Counted from the stretch's first letter, positions 1-8,800 are shown. The stretch is DNA of 64,000 nt from Clostridiales bacterium (GCA_017427465.1 JAFRST010000027.1:62001-126000); one strand, 5' to 3'. Notes: generated from the letters alone by a model not told the origin. Made by a program: numbers and translations.

Positions 1-1
1 G

Positions 2-385
2 GCAGAGTTCGCGGAGACAATAGAATTTGCTAAGAAACTGAAGTTTGCCAAGATCCATGTTTTCCCGTATTCAGAGCGTGAAGGCACTAAGGCGGCAGCC
101 ATGCCACAGATGGATATGAGCATCAGAAAAGCCCGCGCCAAGAGGCTTATAGAAGTATCGGAAAAGCTCGAAGCGGAGTTCTCATCTTCCATGGTTGGAA
201 ATGAAGCCGAGATACTCATCGAGAAGTTCGAAGAACGTGAAGGCAAGCTTGTTGCTGAAGGTTATACGGCTAACTATGTCAGAACTTTTGCTGATGTTAC
301 TGGCAGGGAGTTCTCGAGAGGAGACATCGTAAAAGGTTTTGTCACAGGCAGCGAGAAAAGCAGTTGCTTTATTACAATCGCGTGA
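2..385 (+). CDS. mtaB: tRNA (N6-threonylcarbamoyladenosine-37) methylthiotransferase MtaB, C-terminal part
   Basis: Only the last 127 codons lie in the window; the reading frame is open from base 2. The translation begins at the end of the radical-SAM domain with the segment KIHVFPYSEREGTKAA, typical of the MiaB/MtaB family. A helical stretch and a C-terminal TRAM-like RNA-binding portion follow (about the last 60 residues). MtaB converts t6A37 to ms2t6A37 in ANN-decoding tRNAs using an iron-sulfur radical-SAM mechanism. The assignment to MtaB rather than MiaB rests on the FPYS-RxGT motif, since the Cys cluster motif is outside the window. No terminator is evident directly after the stop codon. 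Confidence 0.85.
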   Translation, partial: AEFAETIEFAKKLKFAKIHVFPYSEREGTKAAAMPQMDMSIRKARAKRLIEVSEKLEAEFSSSMVGNEAEILIEKFEEREGKLVAEGYTANYVRTFADVTGREFSRGDIVKGFVTGSEKSSCFITIA

Positions 386-465
386 TATTTATCGGTTTTC
401 TGACATATATTATCGGATTTGTTATGTAACTGTGAATTATTTATGAAATCTTCCCTTTTTTGTAA

Positions 466-471
466 TATAAT
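466..471 (+). promoter_or_regulatory. Putative -10 element for the beta-helix surface protein
   Basis: A perfect TATAAT lies 46 bases before the start codon in AT-rich DNA. No convincing -35 hexamer is seen at 17 bases, so this is a modest call. Confidence 0.4.
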
Positions 472-516
472 GCAATTTAGATTATGCTAATAAACTCTGT
501 TGAGGGAGGATATTAA

Positions 517-2736
517 ATGAAAAAGGGAATTACCAAAGCATTAGCTATGTTCTGTGCTACGGCAATGATCGTGAGCGTATTCTCGGTAAATGTATTCGCT
601 GCAGAGGAGAAAACGGAACCTCAAACACCGATGGAACAACCTAAGCTGGATGAAGATGAAGAGCAGGAACAGAACGAAGATCCTCAGGTTGCACCTGCTA
701 ATCAGAATGAGGAGCCTGTAGCTGCTCCTGTAAATCAGAACGAAGAGCCTGCCCAGCAAGAACCTGAACAGCAGGGCGATCCTCAGTCGGCAACGCTTTT
801 TGCTAATGGCCTGATCACTCAAGCTGATATTAACAATAATGGCGGAATGCTGCCTATAGTCAGCGGTACTTATACTCTTGCTGAGGATATTACTGTTTCA
901 GATACAGCTCATGTTGTTGATGCAGGAACGCAGATCGTAATTGATCTTGCCGGTTATACGATTTCATACACCGGAACAGGAAGTATGTATAAGCTTGGAA
1001 CGAATACCAAAGATGGTTCAGATGTCCATGTTTACGGTGAGATCAAGCTGACTATTCAGGATTCCGGTAATGGCGGTAAGATCATCGGTTCCGATAATAA
1101 TCTCGGTTCCGTAGATGAATGGGTAAGCATTAAAAATAATAAGGTGAACGTTGGAGAAAATGCTAATAGAGGAGGCTGTGTTCTTATCGAATGCGGTTGT
1201 ACATTTGAGCTTACCGGCGGAACGATCCAGGGCTTTAAAGCCGGTGATGAAGGGGGTGCTGTTTTGGCATCTAACGGTTCCAATTTCATTATGACTGGCG
1301 GAACGATTACAGGTTGTAAAGCTTTGAGTGGTGCCGGATTTGCAGTTCATGGTGCTTCAAACGGTACAGACACCGGTTCAAGTGTTTATTATCACAAGAA
1401 TATGGACGATGAACCGGAGTATAAGAAGCTTTCTATTGTTGCTACAGCAACTGTAACAGGTGGTACGATCACCGGTAATGAGGCAACAGATCTGGGCGGA
1501 GGCATCAGAAACCTCAGAGCTAATCTTATAATCGAGGGCGGTACTGTTCAGGGCAATAAGGCAAAGAACGCCGGTGGCGGTATCTGGGTCTCCAAGGGAA
1601 ATCGTACAAATACTTTGTATATCAGCGGAAGTCCTGTAATCAGTCAGAACACATGCACAGCTGATTCCAAAAAGAACAATCTGTACTACGGTGATGGTGC
1701 TATTTTCAAATTGAACGGTACTCTTAGCTCGTCTGCAGAGATATATGTAAGCAGCTACAGTACTGAAGCTTTTATTAATGTTCTTGACATTAACAGCAAT
1801 TCTTATTCTTTGGATAGTTTCCACTGTGATAACAGTAATTTTGCATTAGAAGTAAAGAGCGGAAAAGTAAGGCTTATCCATAGTTTGCCCAGGATTGAGT
1901 CGTATTCTATGACGGTAGGCGGAGAGATCTTCCTTACTGCAAAAATAAGTCTCGGACAGTACAGCAAAGACAACTGTACTGTGTCTTATGCTTATGAATA
2001 CACTAAGAACGGCGGTTCCCCTATAGCCTGTGGTGGTACTGTTTCAACATTGACTCCATCGGGAGAGTATTACACAATCAAAATGCCTGTTGAGTCGGCA
2101 TGTATGACAGCACCCATCACAATAACAATTGATTATGGCGATGGAACTTTAGTTTCTAATCCTGTGACAATTCAGCAATATGCAAAAGCAATTATCAAGG
2201 GCAATTACAAGCAGAAGGAAAAGGATGTAGCGGAAGCGCTCCTTATCTATGGTGGATATGCTCAGGTACAGTTCAATATCAATACTGATAAGTTACCTGA
2301 TATCAACGGTATTGATTTTGTAAATGACGTGGCTTCATACGGACTTATAGCTGCAGCATATACTCCCGATTCCGATACAGCCGGTGCTTATGCAGGCGCA
2401 AAGCTTTCAATGCTCTCACAGACTGAGATCAAGCTTTATTTCAAGAAGTCTGTTCTTGGAGATACAGCTCCTGAGATGACTGTAAGCTACAGCTCTGATC
2501 CTGTTACGGCAACAGCAAGCGGCAGCTACTACATTTATGTTATCAAGGGACCTACGGGTAACGGATTCTCTGCTAAGAACTATGATCAGACATTTACATA
2601 TTCTGTAGGTTCTGTAAGCGGAACATATTCTGTAGAGACATACCTGCAGGTAGCAAAGAATACCAGCACAAATCAGGCAATGCTCAATCTTGCGGAAGCA
2701 TATTATAATTTCGCAGAGAAGTGCCAGGCATTATAA
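517..2736 (+). CDS. Secreted surface protein with a right-handed beta-helix
   Basis: 739 residues. Residues 1-28 form a signal peptide (positively charged start, hydrophobic core, cleavage near NVFA/A). Residues about 30-90 are an acidic Pro/Glu/Gln-rich spacer with near-repeats of NQNEEPVAAP. Residues about 95-400 contain repeated GGTI-type turns (GGTIQG, GGTITG, GGTVQG, with GGAV/GGGI), the signature of pectate-lyase-like parallel beta-helices. The next 120 residues look like an Ig-like segment. The last 170 residues contain ALLIYGGYAQVQF, which resembles a module I recall from the C-termini of clostridial surface proteins (inference). There is no LPXTG or other clear anchor. A good GAGGGAGG ribosome site precedes the ATG. 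Catalytic residues were not recognised, so it may be an adhesin or carbohydrate-binding protein rather than an enzyme. Confidence 0.75.
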   Translation: MKKGITKALAMFCATAMIVSVFSVNVFAAEEKTEPQTPMEQPKLDEDEEQEQNEDPQVAPANQNEEPVAAPVNQNEEPAQQEPEQQGDPQSATLFANGLITQADINNNGGMLPIVSGTYTLAEDITVSDTAHVVDAGTQIVIDLAGYTISYTGTGSMYKLGTNTKDGSDVHVYGEIKLTIQDSGNGGKIIGSDNNLGSVDEWVSIKNNKVNVGENANRGGCVLIECGCTFELTGGTIQGFKAGDEGGAVLASNGSNFIMTGGTITGCKALSGAGFAVHGASNGTDTGSSVYYHKNMDDEPEYKKLSIVATATVTGGTITGNEATDLGGGIRNLRANLIIEGGTVQGNKAKNAGGGIWVSKGNRTNTLYISGSPVISQNTCTADSKKNNLYYGDGAIFKLNGTLSSSAEIYVSSYSTEAFINVLDINSNSYSLDSFHCDNSNFALEVKSGKVRLIHSLPRIESYSMTVGGEIFLTAKISLGQYSKDNCTVSYAYEYTKNGGSPIACGGTVSTLTPSGEYYTIKMPVESACMTAPITITIDYGDGTLVSNPVTIQQYAKAIIKGNYKQKEKDVAEALLIYGGYAQVQFNINTDKLPDINGIDFVNDVASYGLIAAAYTPDSDTAGAYAGAKLSMLSQTEIKLYFKKSVLGDTAPEMTVSYSSDPVTATASGSYYIYVIKGPTGNGFSAKNYDQTFTYSVGSVSGTYSVETYLQVAKNTSTNQAMLNLAEAYYNFAEKCQAL

Positions 2737-2751
2737 AGAGAGGGGATATCG

Positions 2752-2853
2752 ATGGAAAGATTAGAATACGAAGAGTGCAAGATCGAAGTGATCGCTTTTG
2801 AAGCATCAGATGTCATCGTTACAAGCGATTTTGATACTGACGGTCCTTTCTGA
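2752..2853 (+). CDS. 33-residue acidic peptide of unknown function
   Basis: Starts 15 bases after the surface-protein stop codon with AGAGAGGGG as ribosome site. It encodes 33 residues beginning MERLEYEECKIEVIAFE and ending in an Asp/Thr/Gly-rich tail (TSDFDTDGPF). Short peptides with this plan (a charged start, an IxVIxFE-like core, then D(V/I)IxTS and an Asp/Gly/Pro tail) recur in Clostridia in my memory, but I know no function. It is followed by a strong terminator, so it appears to be the last gene of the surface-protein transcript. Confidence 0.6.
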   Translation: MERLEYEECKIEVIAFEASDVIVTSDFDTDGPF

Positions 2854-2917
2854 TTAACAGACCTGATCACTTGTTCTTATATCCTTTAGCGGATATGAGA
2901 ATGAACTCAAAACAACA

Positions 2918-2953
2918 GACCTCCCTGGGAATTCCCGAGGAGGTCTTTTTTTT
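2918..2953 (+). terminator. Rho-independent terminator after the surface protein and small peptide
   Basis: A 12-position stem (GACCTCC...GGAGGTC, with one mismatch and one wobble) around an AATT loop, followed by eight T. Confidence 0.9.
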
Positions 2954-3090
2954 GCAACGTGAGAATCAGGCTCCGCAACCCTCAAACGCATTTGTTTAAG
3001 GCATTTTCGTAACATTTTAATCAATTCTTAATATTTTTGCTAATACATGTGTTAGAATGAATTTGTCGAAGATAACTTCGGAGGTTTTAC

Positions 3091-3339
3091 GTGGACAGCA
3101 ACACCGCAAAATTTGATCTCTCGGGCGACAGAACGGCTGATGTACAGGCGTTGATGACATATGTCCTGAGTGCGCTGAAGGAGAAGGGTTATAACCCTAT
3201 TAATCAGCTGGTCGGATATTTTATCTCCGGTGATCCTACTTATATTACTAACTACAAGGGCGCAAGAGGTCTCATCAAGCGTATCGACAGAGACGAGCTC
3301 CTTGAGGTAATAATCAACGATTACTGTTCCAGACTTTAA
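3091..3339 (+). CDS. ireB: IreB family regulatory phosphoprotein (UPF0297)
   Basis: 82 residues, GTG start, preceded by CGGAGGT at 3079-3085. The protein matches the highly conserved UPF0297/IreB family along its full length (ALKEKGYNPINQLVGYFISGDP, then NARxLIxRIDRDELLEELV-like). In Enterococcus IreB is a target of the IreK Ser/Thr kinase and negatively affects cephalosporin resistance. Here Thr5 and Thr15 lie in the variable N-terminus where the known sites occur. In many Firmicutes the order is alaS-ireB-ruvX; here ruvX follows but alaS does not precede it. Confidence 0.93.
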   Translation: MDSNTAKFDLSGDRTADVQALMTYVLSALKEKGYNPINQLVGYFISGDPTYITNYKGARGLIKRIDRDELLEVIINDYCSRL

Positions 3340-3372
3340 AGTGGAAGGGATTCCAAGTATAATTGTACTTGC

Positions 3373-3398
3373 GGCGGCATATAGCCGCCTTATTTTTT
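3373..3398 (+). terminator. Terminator or attenuator between ireB and ruvX
   Basis: GGCGGC stem (3373-3378), ATATA loop, GCCGCC (3384-3389), then a TTATTTTTTG tract. Because ruvX starts only 26 bases further on, it may reduce rather than abolish read-through. Confidence 0.7.
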
Positions 3399-3423
3399 GA
3401 TTTTCGCGAAAGGGGAATCTGAC

Positions 3424-3852
3424 ATGGGCAAAGCTGCCGGCAGAGTAATGGGAATAGACTTCGGGACAAGGCATATCGGCGTGGCCGTATCTGACGAACT
3501 GCGCGTGATCGCAAGGGGTATCGAGACCGTCAACTGGAATGGTGAAGATCCTGAGTGGGCTCTGAACAGGATCTGCGAGATCATCAAGGAGATGGAAGTT
3601 AACGCGATCGTTATAGGGCGCCCGGCCAGAACGGACGGAACGAGATCCGATACCCAGGACAAGGCTGAGGCCTTCGGCAAGGAGCTGGCTTTAAGATGTG
3701 GTATAGAGCCTGTCTTCAAGGACGAGCGCTATACGACGGTGCTTGCCTCGAGATATCTTCACGAGAGCAACATGAAGGCCAAGAAGCAGAAGAAGATAAT
3801 CGATCAGGTGGCTGCAGAGATAATCTTGCAGGATTATATCAATACACTGTAA
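3424..3852 (+). CDS. ruvX: Holliday junction resolvase-like protein RuvX (YqgF)
   Basis: 142 residues. The N-terminus has the RNase H-like YqgF signature MGIDFGTRHIGVAVSD. A later segment, VIGRP then KDERYTTVLASRYL, contains the conserved acidic active-site region of the family. The ATG at 3424 is chosen because AAAGGGG lies 9 bases upstream and the family starts just before this motif; a TTG 27 bases upstream would only add unrelated residues. YqgF proteins are linked to pre-16S rRNA 5'-end processing and, by older annotation, Holliday junction resolution. Confidence 0.93.
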   Translation: MGKAAGRVMGIDFGTRHIGVAVSDELRVIARGIETVNWNGEDPEWALNRICEIIKEMEVNAIVIGRPARTDGTRSDTQDKAEAFGKELALRCGIEPVFKDERYTTVLASRYLHESNMKAKKQKKIIDQVAAEIILQDYINTL

Positions 3853-3855
3853 GTT

Positions 3856-3893
3856 AAGAGGGGAGTTCTTGTAAGCAACTTCCCTTTTATTTT
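3856..3893 (+). terminator. Rho-independent terminator after ruvX
   Basis: GGGGAGTT pairs with AACTTCCC (one G-T pair), extended by A-T pairs, followed by a TTTTATTTT tail. Confidence 0.85.
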
Positions 3894-3947
3894 GTTATAA
3901 TTAAATATTATGGTTTTTCGAAGTAAACCGGATAAAGGAGAATAATT

Positions 3948-4307
3948 ATGGCTGAAGATAACAACACACCCGAGTTCGGACCTAAGGATGAGCTTATTGA
4001 CGCAATCGCACAGCTTGATGACGAGGGCGACAGAGTTATCGAACTTACTGACGAAGTAACAGGCGAGACTACAAAGGCTGTCGTAGAGAGCACATTCCTT
4101 TTCAACGGAAACACTTATGTTGTATTGATCATCAACACCGATGAGGAAGCTGATGAGAGCGAGTATGTCATTATGCGCTTTGTCGATAAGAACGGCGAAG
4201 TCCTTCTTGAGAATGTAGTCGACAAGGAAGAAGACGTTATCTACGACTATTATGACAAGCTCTGCGAAGAGCTCTACGGCGACGATGAAGAATCAGAAGA
4301 CGAATAA
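3948..4307 (+). CDS. DUF1292 family protein
   Basis: 119 residues, very acidic with a D/E-rich C-terminus (GDDEESEDE). The core (DRVIELTDEVTGET, then YVVLIINTDEEADESEYVIMRFVDKNGE) matches the DUF1292/YrzB family, small cytosolic proteins often encoded just after ireB-ruvX in Firmicutes. Function unknown. A ribosome site AAAGGAG precedes the ATG. Its last 23 bases overlap the next gene, which has a related domain. Confidence 0.85.
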   Translation: MAEDNNTPEFGPKDELIDAIAQLDDEGDRVIELTDEVTGETTKAVVESTFLFNGNTYVVLIINTDEEADESEYVIMRFVDKNGEVLLENVVDKEEDVIYDYYDKLCEELYGDDEESEDE

Positions 4308-4707
4308 TAAGCCCACGGGGCTCAAGAAAAAGATCGCTCTGGAGAAAGACCGCAAGGCCAAGCTCGCAGGCAAGCATCTTAAGGAGAGCCGCGGCGAAGA
4401 GTTAATGGTAATGCGCGATCCTTATGCAAAGAAGGATTACTATATGTCGCGCATTGATTCATTCACGCTCATGAAGACCGAGTACGTCGTCATGTATAAC
4501 TATGTGCCTGATGACGGAAGTCACACCAAGCCCGAACTCGTAATTATGCGTACAGCCATCGGAGAGAACGGTGACAGAGTCTACTATTCGATCAAGGATG
4601 GCGAAGAGTTGGAAAGAGCTTTTGTGTTCTTCATGAGAAGGTACTACGGCGCACAGGCAGCCGAGACCAGGGCTAAGAACGGAGTCGCATCCGGAGATCA
4701 GAAGTAA
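4285..4707 (+). CDS. Second DUF1292-like protein, overlapping the first
   Basis: 140 residues from the ATG at 4285, which overlaps the preceding stop codon by 23 bases. Frame-open sequence extends 11 codons further up, but that part lies wholly inside the upstream gene. A basic N-terminus (about 40 residues rich in Lys) is followed by a domain laid out like DUF1292: an SRIDSFTLMKTEYVVMYNYVPDD strand pattern, then LVIMRTAIGENGDRVYYSIKDGEELERAFVFFMRRYY. It looks like a diverged paralogue of the upstream gene, with which it is almost certainly co-translated. Function unknown. Confidence 0.75.
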   Translation: MKNQKTNNKPTGLKKKIALEKDRKAKLAGKHLKESRGEELMVMRDPYAKKDYYMSRIDSFTLMKTEYVVMYNYVPDDGSHTKPELVIMRTAIGENGDRVYYSIKDGEELERAFVFFMRRYYGAQAAETRAKNGVASGDQK

Positions 4708-4709
4708 AA

Positions 4710-5687
4710 ATGACTTTCAAGGAAAACGCCTTAGGTAAGTTAGGTGCATTATCAAAAGCAGCTCTCGGGCTGGTGATATTCGTCTGTCTTGAATATGCAG
4801 TTTTCTCCGCATTTGCTTATTGCAATGTGGATATGCAGGTCTACAGGGGCGCATATAATTTTGCGGTCTCTGCCGTTACGATCGCGATGATGCTGATCAT
4901 TCATAAGATCAGTTCCAGGCCCGGTGATCCTCTCATTAAGCTTAAGAAAGTTAAGCCTGACCAGGCTGTCTGCCTCGTGATCATAGCGCTGGGAATGCTG
5001 GGATTCGTAACATTCTACATCTCCGTTGCTGATATGATCTCTGATTATCTCGAGTCGATGAAGGATGCGATGGAAGAGTATCGTGAGAGTGTTGACAGAT
5101 ATTCTGATACTCCCCAGCAGATCATACCCTTATGGGATTCCATACTGTATATCGTGACGATCAGCTTTATCGTTCCCGTTGCGGAAGAGATGATCTTCAG
5201 AGGAGTTGTTTTCGGATATCTGCGAAAAGGATTCGGCCCGGTGGCCTCAGTCCTCTTGTGTGCAGTCGGATTCGGAATAATGCATGGTATATCGGTTCAC
5301 ATCGGTTATGCCTTGGCATGCGGAATCATTATCGCTTCTTGCTATTATCTTACAGACAGCCTTGTAGCTCCGGTATTGCTGCATATGATATTTAACGTAT
5401 TCGGCTCCGGTGTGGCTTATGTTTTCGCTTTGGACTGCGTGAATATACCTGCTCCCGTGGCGCATTCGATCCTTCAGGGAATCAATATCGTATCTTTATT
5501 ATTTATGCCAATCGCGGTTCTGGCGTTTGCATTCCTTATTCATATCAAGAGAAAAGAAGACGGCAAAAAGGTAGTGGAAGAATACAAGGCTACGCATACG
5601 CCGGCAGTTGAGGAAGAAGATCCTTTCACGAATGAAGATGCGGAAGCAATTGAGACTGACAGTCCGGAATCAGAGGAAAAGGCATGA
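4710..5687 (+). CDS. CPBP family intramembrane metalloprotease
   Basis: 325 residues with about eight hydrophobic segments. The three CPBP motifs are present: EEMIFR at 159-164, FGIMHG at 188-193, and HMIFN at 225-229, giving the glutamates and histidines expected to bind the metal. CPBP (Rce1/AbiI-like) proteases sit in the cytoplasmic membrane; substrates in bacteria are mostly unknown. A charged, acidic C-terminal tail of about 45 residues extends beyond the last helix. The start lies 2 bases after the previous stop, and the ATGA at its end couples it to the next gene. Confidence 0.88.
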   Translation: MTFKENALGKLGALSKAALGLVIFVCLEYAVFSAFAYCNVDMQVYRGAYNFAVSAVTIAMMLIIHKISSRPGDPLIKLKKVKPDQAVCLVIIALGMLGFVTFYISVADMISDYLESMKDAMEEYRESVDRYSDTPQQIIPLWDSILYIVTISFIVPVAEEMIFRGVVFGYLRKGFGPVASVLLCAVGFGIMHGISVHIGYALACGIIIASCYYLTDSLVAPVLLHMIFNVFGSGVAYVFALDCVNIPAPVAHSILQGINIVSLLFMPIAVLAFAFLIHIKRKEDGKKVVEEYKATHTPAVEEEDPFTNEDAEAIETDSPESEEKA

Positions 5688-8600
5688 AGAAGCACGGCAG
5701 ACCGATATTCGGAATAACCAGGAGGACCCGTTTTGCTGCGGGAATGGTCGTCGTGGCCGCAGTCCTCGTTATTTCCGTGATCGTATTGGGATATATCGGC
5801 ATCTTCGGACTGAGATCCGAGCTTTTTGAGGTAGCTGCCACACCTGATAAAGCAGGCGATACGTTCGGAGGCACTGGTGTAAACTGCGATGTCATTCCGA
5901 ACATCAACATGGTAAGAGATGCTTCGTTCGAGAGCTCAACGCAGTATGCGAGCATGCTCGTTGCAGGTTCTTCTGACGGCAGTATATTCCTTACTCCTGA
6001 TGCTGTCGCACAGGCAGGCTATGACACGTCTGTATGCGCTGGTGATACCGCCAGGATCATATCGATCGGAAGCGATGGCGTAATGAGTGAGAAGTTCACC
6101 GGAACGATAACAGGATTCAAGCCTGCAAGATTCGGTGTTATCACCCTGATCAAGGATGCCAAGGATATCTGGAGCGAAGACCGCATCAAGGAAATGACTT
6201 TCTGCGGCAATACAGCTCTGGCTTTAACAGAGAACGGCAGACTGATCTACGAAGTTACGAACAGCCAGCTGACGGCCATTGTCGAAGCGGAGGAGAAGTT
6301 CGTTAAGATCGATTCCAATGACACAGGCTTTATTGCCGTATCATTGAGCGGCTCGATCTACACCTCACAGGATGGAAAGAATTTTACACTTGTATATGAA
6401 TCCGAGATCGCCGGCGGAAATACCGTTTGTGGTACCGGCAGTACTGACAGTGTATTTGCTGTCTGCTACCGCGACGGAACTGTAGTAACTGTTACGAACG
6501 GCAAGACCGCCGAGACTAAGATACCTGGTTCCAACGCAGTGGCATTCGCTTCAGACGGCATCAGATTCATGGCTGCCGACAGCAACGGTAACTTGTACTT
6601 GTCGGCTAACGGCATGGTCTTTAAGAAGGCCGGAAACAATGAGATGCTTAAAGATGCGGAGAAACTTATGGTCTGCGCCTCTGACGGTGTTTTCTGCTTT
6701 GTCGAAGACGGTGTCAAAGCTTTGCTGGCAAGAGTCACAGAGTCAGGTCTCATATTTGAAGAGAATGAGTTCTCGAAAATGACAGGCTCTGAGACCAAGA
6801 GTGTAGAGCTTACCAATTCGGGCATCATCATCGTATGCACAACGGATAAGAAAGCATTTGCAGTCAATCTTGCGACTGAAAAGACAACGGCTCTTACTTC
6901 TGAAAATACAGTTGTAGAGAGCATCATAGGCGTCTCCGGCGATAAGGTCTATTACGATTCAGGCAAAGATATATACAAAGCGCAGATCCTGTCGGAGTTC
7001 GCCGTAGAAGGCAATCTTGACGGCGTAGATATTATCGCCGACGACATCCTCATAACGGGGCATTTGCAGAAAGCCGCCAACGGTGCGATCAGTGCTTCTG
7101 AAAATGAGAATATCTGGTCTGTTACTGAAGATTCCGCATGGAATGTATACGGAAACGGTTCCAACCTGACGGTGACTGACAGAGCTTACGGCGGAAGTTA
7201 CGGAGCAAGGCTCTCGGGAAGAAGCGAAGGAGTTCACGCCATCTCCCAGACTTTCCCCGGTAAAGCAAAGGACAACTTTATTGCGGGTACATTCTACAGG
7301 TTAAGCCTCTATGCTTTGTCTGATGATGTTCCGGATAAGGTATATTGCTGGGTAGAGGGTGAGGGCTTCGGCAGTCACGGATTCGAGCTTACTCAGATAG
7401 GCGGTAACTACAAACTCTTCAGCTATGTTTTCGCTGTGACAGATCAGATGGCAGATGCCCAAGAGATCACCCTGAATATTGCTATTGAGGGTACGGGATT
7501 TATTCTTGTTGATGACATTTACTTAGGTCCCGACAGCTACGATTCCGCAGGTATTCCGGATTTTTATGCTGATACGATTACTTCCGGAAAACCTTCAGCG
7601 ATCAGACTCAACAATCTCAATATCGGAAGCACGGGATTCGGCCAGGATTCCATCTATCTCATGAGTGCAGATTCCGTATCTAACGGCATTGAAGGTACGT
7701 CTTCAAGAGCTGATTACAGCCTTGATGAGACGGATGTTCTGCCGGCATATCAGGGCCAGGCAGTAACGGATTCTCTTGAAGACAGTTTAAGACTCGTTAA
7801 GGAATGCGGTTCTTCGCCGTGGCTTGTAATAGGACCTTATGTTGACCAGACGGAGATCGACAAGCTCCTGGAGTATATGTGCGGTTCCATGACTTCCGAA
7901 AACGGCGGACGAAGGATCGACAACGGTACGGCGCTCCCGTGGAGCAGACAGTTCTCAAGATTTTATATTGAGATCAACGACAGCGGCAAGGTGTTCAGAA
8001 GTGACGTCCAGAAAGCTGCTTACGTAAACTATGTAATGTCGATGTTCACGCAGTCTGAATATTTCAGTGATATCAAGGATAAGACGGTTTTCCTCGACGG
8101 CATGAAATACGATGGCGGTACCATGATGTCTGATGCCGACAACCACACTATGAATGTCAAGCTCGTGGCTAATGATACTTCGGCAACTTATATCGATAAC
8201 ATTGAGACAAGCTATGTTCTCGCGCAGTATGACACTCCTCATATCGTATCCGGCAATACCGGTGAGTATATCCGCTCTTTGGATACAGACGGCAGTAATT
8301 GCGCCAAGGTGCTCTCTGCGCTCTTTACGCAGGAAGCTGATTTTACTGAGATGATACTTTTCGATTGCGCGGTAAACTTCGTGCCGTCCAAATACGCAGG
8401 CAGCAGAATGTTCGTAGGTGAGAACGAGTTCATCAACATGATGACCGTATCGGGCCTGATGTCAGGTCTTACGGGATTTGACGAACTCTATCTCGATATC
8501 AACGAGCCTCTTGATACTACTGTGACGGCAAGCGCAGATCAGTTCAATTCAAACGTTACTACAGCATGCTTTAACAAGGACAACAAGACATATATCGTGA

Positions 8601-8788
8601 TCGCGAATTCATCGACCACCCAGCAGAGCTTCCTTATCAATGACAACAAGCTTGGACGTGTAGATTCAGTCATCCGGAGATACAGCGAGAAGGGAAGCTT
8701 CCTGAATGAGAAATCTACCCGCAATGACCACATACGTCATATCCTCCAGCCCGGAGAATTCATAATCGTTGAGATAACTAGTAAATAA
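5684..8788 (+). CDS. Membrane-anchored extracellular protein with propeller-like, carbohydrate-binding-like and glycosidase-like regions
   Basis: 1034 residues, starting in an ATGA overlap with the protease gene. Residues 1-17 are basic and 18-40 form one membrane helix, so the rest is predicted outside. Residues about 75-455 are repetitive beta strands with SDGxxF/ENGxLI turns, like a beta-propeller. Residues about 470-620 resemble a jelly-roll carbohydrate-binding module (ARLSGRSEG, then TFYRLSLYALSDD, GFILVDDIYLG). The C-terminal 400 residues have a TIM-barrel glycosidase flavour (LEDSLRLVKECGSSPWLVIGPYV). The place where GH51-like enzymes have an N-E acid/base reads FYIEINDSG, so activity is doubtful. 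Family not certain; function unknown. Confidence 0.6.
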   Translation: MKKHGRPIFGITRRTRFAAGMVVVAAVLVISVIVLGYIGIFGLRSELFEVAATPDKAGDTFGGTGVNCDVIPNINMVRDASFESSTQYASMLVAGSSDGSIFLTPDAVAQAGYDTSVCAGDTARIISIGSDGVMSEKFTGTITGFKPARFGVITLIKDAKDIWSEDRIKEMTFCGNTALALTENGRLIYEVTNSQLTAIVEAEEKFVKIDSNDTGFIAVSLSGSIYTSQDGKNFTLVYESEIAGGNTVCGTGSTDSVFAVCYRDGTVVTVTNGKTAETKIPGSNAVAFASDGIRFMAADSNGNLYLSANGMVFKKAGNNEMLKDAEKLMVCASDGVFCFVEDGVKALLARVTESGLIFEENEFSKMTGSETKSVELTNSGIIIVCTTDKKAFAVNLATEKTTALTSENTVVESIIGVSGDKVYYDSGKDIYKAQILSEFAVEGNLDGVDIIADDILITGHLQKAANGAISASENENIWSVTEDSAWNVYGNGSNLTVTDRAYGGSYGARLSGRSEGVHAISQTFPGKAKDNFIAGTFYRLSLYALSDDVPDKVYCWVEGEGFGSHGFELTQIGGNYKLFSYVFAVTDQMADAQEITLNIAIEGTGFILVDDIYLGPDSYDSAGIPDFYADTITSGKPSAIRLNNLNIGSTGFGQDSIYLMSADSVSNGIEGTSSRADYSLDETDVLPAYQGQAVTDSLEDSLRLVKECGSSPWLVIGPYVDQTEIDKLLEYMCGSMTSENGGRRIDNGTALPWSRQFSRFYIEINDSGKVFRSDVQKAAYVNYVMSMFTQSEYFSDIKDKTVFLDGMKYDGGTMMSDADNHTMNVKLVANDTSATYIDNIETSYVLAQYDTPHIVSGNTGEYIRSLDTDGSNCAKVLSALFTQEADFTEMILFDCAVNFVPSKYAGSRMFVGENEFINMMTVSGLMSGLTGFDELYLDINEPLDTTVTASADQFNSNVTTACFNKDNKTYIVIANSSTTQQSFLINDNKLGRVDSVIRRYSEKGSFLNEKSTRNDHIRHILQPGEFIIVEITSK

Positions 8789-8800
8789 GGGATTCTAAGA

